64,000 nt of DNA from NCBI GenBank assembly GCA_965279065.1, contig OZ257134.1, positions 2,232,001 through 2,296,000 on the forward strand, given 5' to 3'. The notes beneath the pieces are model-generated. The model was not told the DNA's origin and made no database searches. It saw only the letters and a list, made by a program, of their open reading frames with translations. Each line of letters opens with the position of its first letter. Position 1 is the first letter of the stretch. The position numbers and the translations under genes are program-made. Source of the DNA: JAKAXS01 sp965279065. GTDB lineage: Bacteria > Pseudomonadota > Alphaproteobacteria > Rhizobiales > Hyphomicrobiaceae. Below are positions 59,348-64,000 of the stretch, piece by piece.

Positions 59348-59872
59348 CTAGGCGCGGCGTCCTGCCCGGCGTGCGGCGCGAACCGGAAGCTCGTCGCGAC
59401 CCGCCGAACCCGCCTGCAACACCTGACGGCAGGCAGTGAGTTCCGCAATGACCGACTCGACCACGGCCCGATGTGGCTGCGCGAGCTTAGCGCCGCTCGC
59501 GATGCTGAGCGGCGTCGCGGTCGGTTTGGCATCTGCCCCGGAGGGCACGTTGGCCTTGACCAGCGGCTTGCGGCCACGCTTCTTCTCGGCAGGCGGCGGC
59601 AGCGAACGGCCAAGCACCTTGACCTCGTCGATTCCCTGCTCCCGCAGGATCTTTTGCACGCCCTTGATGGTGTAGCCCTGCGCATGCAGCAGATGACGAA
59701 TGCCGCGCAGCAATTCCATATCTTCCGGACGGTAGTAGCGGCGGCCCCCGCCGCGCTTCATTGGCCGGATCTGCGGAAACTTTGCTTCCCAGAAGCGCAG
59801 CACGTGCTTGGGTACTTCCAGCTCGCCTGCAACCTCACTGATGGTACGAAAGGCTTCCGCCGCCTTGCTCAT
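59348..59872 (-). CDS. MerR-family transcriptional regulator
   Basis: A 174-aa regulator: RTISEVAGELEVPKHVLRFW, EAKFPQIRPMKRGGGRRYYR and LLHAQGYTIKGVQKIL. The C-terminal part is basic and low in complexity (EKKRGRKPLVK). It matches the MerR protein that follows ihfA in many Rhizobiales, next to tRNA-Pro. No metal-binding cysteines are present. Confidence 0.9.
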   Translation of the reverse strand: MSKAAEAFRTISEVAGELEVPKHVLRFWEAKFPQIRPMKRGGGRRYYRPEDMELLRGIRHLLHAQGYTIKGVQKILREQGIDEVKVLGRSLPPPAEKKRGRKPLVKANVPSGADAKPTATPLSIASGAKLAQPHRAVVESVIAELTACRQVLQAGSAGRDELPVRAARRAGRRA

Positions 59873-60082
59873 CTGTCTGTCCCCTTCGCTAGCCGGTCCG
59901 TCCGCGACCAGCGCTTAGGGATCATAACGCGTTTCGGTGCATTACGTCACAGTGCGAATGCCGATGTTCACCAACATCTGACAAGACACCACCGTGGCAC
60001 GCAATTTCTGCACCCCAATCAACGCAGTGTCGAACCGGGAGATAATTCGGTCACGGTGCCGCAGCGGGTGACGAGCGGACGA

Positions 60083-60397
60083 TCAGCCCTTCTCGCTCTG
60101 CGACAGACCGGCGTTGATTCGGTCCTTCATGATGTTGCTGGGCCGAAAAACGAGCACGCGGCGCGGCGTGATCGGCACTTCCTTGCCGGTCTTCGGGTTG
60201 CGCCCGATGCGCTCGCCCTTGCTGCGGATACCAAACGACCCGAACGAGGACAGCTTGACGGCCTCCCCACGTGAGAGCGAACTCGATATCTCGTTCAGTA
60301 CGAGTTCGACGAGCTCTTGTGACTCGTTGCGTGGCAGGCCCACCTTTCGGACCACTGCCTCCGCCAAGTCAGCGCGCGTCAGCGTCTTGGCACTCAT
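60083..60397 (-). CDS. ihfA: Integration host factor alpha subunit
   Basis: A 104-aa HU/IHF protein: LTRADLAEAVVRKVGLPRNE, VKLSSFGSFGIRSKGERIGR and NPKTGKEVPITPRRVLVFRP. IHF-alpha bends DNA in recombination and transcription. GGGAGG lies 8 nt upstream of the ATG at 60397. Order fabH-ihfA-merR is conserved in the group, here interrupted by an MCP gene. Confidence 0.93.
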   Translation of the reverse strand: MSAKTLTRADLAEAVVRKVGLPRNESQELVELVLNEISSSLSRGEAVKLSSFGSFGIRSKGERIGRNPKTGKEVPITPRRVLVFRPSNIMKDRINAGLSQSEKG

Positions 60398-60616
60398 CAC
60401 ACAAACCTCCCAACCAGGAAATTTTATTCATTTTTCGAGGATGGTATCGAGCGAAATGCCATTGGTCAACGGCGTATCGCGACAACCACCTGAAAGTAAA
60501 GAAAGAATTTTAACGATTTGTGGCTGACCGGCACCGTTGGCGCCGGCAGCCGGGCCAACGCACACCAAGCGCGGCATGCTCGGCAAGTAACGCAATCTGA
60601 ACCCCTTACTGCCTAA

Positions 60617-62347
60617 ATGGCCAAAGGGAAATTCCGAGCGATATCCGACATGAACAAGATTTTGCTATCACACAGAATCGTAGTCTTGGTTGCTGCTGCC
60701 ATTCTGCTCACCAGCGGAACCATGTGGCTCGTTACCTCCCATCAGCTGTGGGCGGAACTGGAGCTGCGGCGCGACGCCCAGGCAAACCAGAACATCCGTA
60801 GCCTGGCGCTGATTTATGCCGCCCGAGTCCCGTCGGCGAAGGTCGACGTGGCTGATGGCGTCCTGGCGCGCGTAACCATGCCAGATGCAACCGCATTCAA
60901 CGATCTTTCGGTCGTCGACGATTCCGTGGCTTATGTCGGCGGTACCGCCACCGTGTTCGCTTATGACACGGCCGAAAGCAAATTCATCCGCCGCGCCACG
61001 ACGGTGCGAAAAGAGAACGGCGAGCGCGCGATCGGCACGCCCCTCGGCGGCGACAGCCCAGCACTAAAGCCCATCCTCGCAGGCGAGCGGTATCAAGGGC
61101 TGACGACGCTCTTTGGCAAGCGCTACTTCACAGTCTACCAGCCGACGTTCGACGTCGGCGGTAAAGTCAACGGCATCCTCTATGTCGGCATTCCCGTCGG
61201 GGATCTCTACGACACTTACTCCGCGACGATGACGACGATCTCGTTCGGCACGGTCGTGCTGGCCATCCTCGCCTGCCTTGCCGCCGGTTATCTCGCGACC
61301 CGCATGTTCCGCCCGTTGAACGTCATCACCGCGCGAGTCGATGGCCTCGCCAACGGTGACCTGGACGCTCCCATCCCCTTCACCGACCGCGGCGACGAGA
61401 TCGGCGCCGTCGCCAAATCTCTTGGAGTCCTGCGCGACACCAATCGCCTGGCTCGCACCTTGGAGCTGGAACGAGCTGCTGCTGCCGTGCGCGAATCGGA
61501 ACGCCGCGCCGACCTCGCCGACGCCATCGTCGACTTCCGCGATCACATTTCCGCGTCGTTGCGCGAACTCAGTACCAATACCAGCGGCATGCATAAACGC
61601 GCCGAGGATATGAACGGCGCCTCCACGACCGCACTGGGCGCGATCGAAACCGCCTCGGCCTCGGCCGGCGTCGCCTCGTCGAACGTCTCCATGGTAGCCA
61701 GCGCCGCCGGCCAGCTGTCGAGTTCCATAGGTGAAATCGGTGGTCAGCTTGATCGCGCCAAGGTCATGTCGGAGACCGCGCTGCAAGACGCAGAGGTGAC
61801 CGATCGCCAGATCGCGTCGCTGGCTGCGACGGCGGAAAAGATCGGCGATGTCGTTGGCCTGATCAACCAGATTGCCGCGCAGACGAACTTGCTCGCCCTG
61901 AACGCCACGATCGAGGCGGCGCGCGCCGGCGAGGCCGGAAAGGGCTTCGCCGTGGTGGCCCTGGAAGTGAAGAACCTCGCGAGCCAGACCGGCAAGGCCA
62001 CTGAAGAGATCTCCAATCAGATTGCAAGCGTACAGGCCTCAACGCAGCAGGCCGTCGATGCCATCCGCCGCATTACCGGCCGCGTCCGCGAGATCACGCA
62101 AACGACCGCCAGTATTGCCGCCGCCACGGTCCAGCAGGCCGCAGCGACGCAGGAGATTTCACGCAACGTCTCCGAAGCCGCGCGCAGCACGGACGATATC
62201 AGCGCCCATTTCACCACCGTTACCGGTGCGGCCGAACGCACGTCCGCCGCGGCCGGCTTCGTGACGGATGCCGCGCAGTCGGTCAACGGCTTGGCGACCC
62301 GACTTGAGCAAGAGGTGGAAACGTTCCTGAAGCGCGTTGCGGCCTAG
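60617..62347 (+). CDS. Methyl-accepting chemotaxis protein with Cache domain
   Basis: A 576-aa chemoreceptor: N-terminal helix (IVVLVAAAILLTSGTMWLV), periplasmic Cache domain (about residues 45-190), second helix (IAFGTVVLAILACLAAGYLA region), HAMP (RPLNVITARVDGLANGDLDA) and signalling domain with the hairpin INQIAAQTNLLALNATIEAA. Ligand unknown. It lies opposite in strand between ihfA and fabH, so it is probably a lineage-specific insertion. An alternative ATG is 11 codons in. Confidence 0.9.
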   Translation: MAKGKFRAISDMNKILLSHRIVVLVAAAILLTSGTMWLVTSHQLWAELELRRDAQANQNIRSLALIYAARVPSAKVDVADGVLARVTMPDATAFNDLSVVDDSVAYVGGTATVFAYDTAESKFIRRATTVRKENGERAIGTPLGGDSPALKPILAGERYQGLTTLFGKRYFTVYQPTFDVGGKVNGILYVGIPVGDLYDTYSATMTTISFGTVVLAILACLAAGYLATRMFRPLNVITARVDGLANGDLDAPIPFTDRGDEIGAVAKSLGVLRDTNRLARTLELERAAAAVRESERRADLADAIVDFRDHISASLRELSTNTSGMHKRAEDMNGASTTALGAIETASASAGVASSNVSMVASAAGQLSSSIGEIGGQLDRAKVMSETALQDAEVTDRQIASLAATAEKIGDVVGLINQIAAQTNLLALNATIEAARAGEAGKGFAVVALEVKNLASQTGKATEEISNQIASVQASTQQAVDAIRRITGRVREITQTTASIAAATVQQAAATQEISRNVSEAARSTDDISAHFTTVTGAAERTSAAAGFVTDAAQSVNGLATRLEQEVETFLKRVAA

Positions 62348-62403
62348 AGCGGAGCGGCTTTCTGACCAGAAGCACGCAATACGACAAGCTCGTCGGAGCG
62401 CGA

Positions 62404-63381
62404 TTACCAGCGCGCCAGAACGGCGCCCCAGGTGAAGCCACCGCCCATGGCTTCCATCAACACCAGGCTGCCATCCTTGACCCGGTGTTCTTCGAACGCC
62501 TGGTTCAGCGCCAGCGGGATCGAAGCCGCTGATGTGTTGCCGTGCTTTTCCAGCGTCATCATGATCTTCTTGGGATCGACACCCAGCTTCTTGGCAATGC
62601 CGTCGAGGATACGCGCATTGGCTTGATGCGGCACATAAAGGTCGATCTCGTCAGCGGCGTAGCCGGTCATCACCAGCGTCTCTTCGATGACGCCGGAAAT
62701 CTTCTGCACGGCATGGCGGAACACTTCGCGGCCGTTCATGCGCAGGTGCCCCACCGTCTTTGTCGACCCCGGGCCACCGTCGACGTACAGCATATCCTCG
62801 TAGCGCCCGTCCGAGCGGATGCGCGTGGCAATGATGCCTCGGTCGTCACGCGTCCCGTGCTGCTGCTGCGCTTCAAGCACGACCGCGCCGGCACCGTCGC
62901 CGAACAGGACGCACGTCCCCCGATCCGTCCAATCCAGAATGCGCGAAAACGTTTCCGCGCCGATCACCAGCGCACGTTTGGACTGTCCGGCCTTGATGAA
63001 ATTGTCGGCAATCGTCAGCGCATAGACGAAGCCCGAGCAAACCGCCTGAACGTCGAACGCCGCCCCCTTGGTGACGCCGAGCTGCGCCTGGATTCTGACG
63101 GCGGTCGCCGGAAATGTCCGGTCGGGCGTCGCCGTAGCACAAACAACGAGATCGATGTCGACCGGATCGATGCCGGCGCGTATCAGCGCCTGCTTTGCGG
63201 CCGCCACGCCCAGATCCGAAGTCAGTTCCCCCTCGGCCGCGATGTGCCGCGACCGAATGCCGGAGCGCTCGACGATCCACGCGTCCGACGTATCGACGAT
63301 CTTGGCCAGGTCATCGTTTGTCATCACGCGTTTGGGCAGGTGTGCGCCGACGCCGCGAATGACCGATCGAAGAACTGCCAC
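62404..63381 (-). CDS. fabH: 3-oxoacyl-ACP synthase III
   Basis: A 325-aa FabH starting fatty acid synthesis from acetyl-CoA and malonyl-ACP. The catalytic triad is visible: Cys in DVQAVCSGF, His in YVPHQANARI and Asn in EKHGNTSAAS. Ends GGGFTWGAVLARW as usual. Downstream of plsX on the same strand. Confidence 0.95.
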   Translation of the reverse strand: MAVLRSVIRGVGAHLPKRVMTNDDLAKIVDTSDAWIVERSGIRSRHIAAEGELTSDLGVAAAKQALIRAGIDPVDIDLVVCATATPDRTFPATAVRIQAQLGVTKGAAFDVQAVCSGFVYALTIADNFIKAGQSKRALVIGAETFSRILDWTDRGTCVLFGDGAGAVVLEAQQQHGTRDDRGIIATRIRSDGRYEDMLYVDGGPGSTKTVGHLRMNGREVFRHAVQKISGVIEETLVMTGYAADEIDLYVPHQANARILDGIAKKLGVDPKKIMMTLEKHGNTSAASIPLALNQAFEEHRVKDGSLVLMEAMGGGFTWGAVLARW

Positions 63382-63471
63382 GGAATGTTCCTTTCTTTGC
63401 CTTGTCCCGCCGCGTGGGAAATCCGTTGTGCGCCGGCTTCGCGGCCGCGAACGGACGAGGAGACGATGCGG

Positions 63472-64000
63472 CTAGCCTGCCACGGCGCTTCCGAGCCGCC
63501 CGTGGAAGCCGTCGAGATCCGAGCCCAGCCGTTGCAGCAGGCCGCTCTCGGCCATCTCGTAGCCGAGATCGACGGCACTGGCAAAGCCCAGTGCGTCCGT
63601 CCCGCCATGGCTCTTGACCGCCAGGCCGTTCAAACCCAGGAATGTGCCGCCGTTCACCCGCCGGGGATCCATCTTGTGCTTCAATACCTTGAAGCCGCCG
63701 CGCGCCAGTAGCGCACCCGCCTTGGACACCCAGCTCCTGGTCATCGCGTCCTTGAGATATTGCCCGATCTGCTTAGCAGTGCCTTCTGCCGTCTTCAGTG
63801 CGATGTTACCGGCAAAACCTTCCACGACCACCACGTCGACGATTCCCTGCCCGATCTGGTCGCCTTCGATGAAACCCTTGTAGCTGAGCGGCAGGTCGTG
63901 CGCCTTCAGCAGCGTATTGGCCTCGCGCACCTCGTCCATGCCCTTGATCTCTTCCACCCCGACGTTGAGCAATCCCACCGTCGGCCGTTCGATGTGGAAG
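63472..64000 (-). CDS. plsX: Phosphate acyltransferase PlsX, C-terminal part
   Basis: 176 C-terminal residues are visible; the 5' end lies beyond the window. Segments VGLLNVGVEEIKGMDEVREA, KGFIEGDQIGQGIVDVVVVE and GGTFLGLNGLAVKSHGGTDA are diagnostic of PlsX, which makes acyl-phosphate for phospholipid synthesis. The plsX-fabH pair is the usual order. Confidence 0.93.
   Translation of the reverse strand, partial: FHIERPTVGLLNVGVEEIKGMDEVREANTLLKAHDLPLSYKGFIEGDQIGQGIVDVVVVEGFAGNIALKTAEGTAKQIGQYLKDAMTRSWVSKAGALLARGGFKVLKHKMDPRRVNGGTFLGLNGLAVKSHGGTDALGFASAVDLGYEMAESGLLQRLGSDLDGFHGRLGSAVAG

Overview
The window reads as an alphaproteobacterial chromosome segment, most likely from the order Hyphomicrobiales. 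The right end (about 58.5-64 kb) carries the conserved core order plsX-fabH-ihfA-merR followed by a tRNA-Pro gene. An orphan FhcA (formyltransferase/hydrolase complex A subunit) hints at a methylotroph such as a Hyphomicrobium relative; that placement is inference. The rest of the window looks like a large accessory island whose right border lies at the 3' end of tRNA-Pro(GGG).

Layout. 0-2.7 kb: start of a SIR2-like gene running off the window, a mobilisation relaxase (DUF3363), and an IS110-type remnant that has eaten a PepSY gene. 2.9-9.1 kb: a TonB-dependent receptor and an ABC-2 type transporter (ATPase plus two DUF3526 permeases). 9.5-12.3 kb: conjugation-associated genes (TraF-like peptidase, excisionase-like HTH, frameshifted DUF2285 gene, DUF736). 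12.3-19 kb: isochorismatase-like gene, then hisI paralogue - aztABC zinc ABC importer - HupE - membrane protein - HECGH metallopeptidase. 19-23 kb: COG0523 GTPase - WD40 - NicO - DUF1007. 23.5-33.4 kb: Zur, alpha/beta hydrolase, two more siderophore-type TonB receptors, PepSY reductase-like protein, a Cys/His-rich secreted small protein, a His-rich protein. 33.4-38.2 kb: fhcA, folE, DUF1826, a ZigA-type COG0523 GTPase and a second Zur. 38.3-48.4 kb: ZnuD-type receptor; cysS-yidD-thrS-VOC and a second ABC-2 system with a frameshifted ATPase. 48.6-53.8 kb: hisI2 - thioredoxin-reductase-like - COG0523 pseudo-GTPase - COG0523 GTPase - WD40 - decayed flavoprotein. 54-58.4 kb: assorted island genes and TGAGACAC repeats beside the tRNA.

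What ties it together is a repeated operator, core ggatRttataayatcc with few variants, found 13 times (plus one degenerate copy), nearly always just upstream of one of these operons and upstream of both zur-like genes. By established knowledge of Zur regulons (COG0523 metallochaperones, ZnuABC/AztABC, ZnuD, duplicated aaRS, HisI and FolE), this is a self-contained zinc-starvation regulon packed into about 50 kb. It combines outer-membrane uptake, periplasmic capture, ABC import, cytoplasmic GTPase chaperones and spare copies of zinc enzymes.

The least expected parts are: two HisI paralogues that both lack the first zinc cysteine; a COG0523 protein that lost its P-loop and NKxD but kept CxCC; a second Zur lacking a sensor histidine; a 46-bp perfect palindrome built around one operator; a Zur-box-driven secreted Cys/His-rich mini-protein; and two ABC-2 exporter-like systems embedded in the regulon. 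Several genes are decayed (PepSY, ABC ATPases, flavoprotein, a Zur C-terminus), so the island appears to have been assembled and trimmed by repeated transfer.
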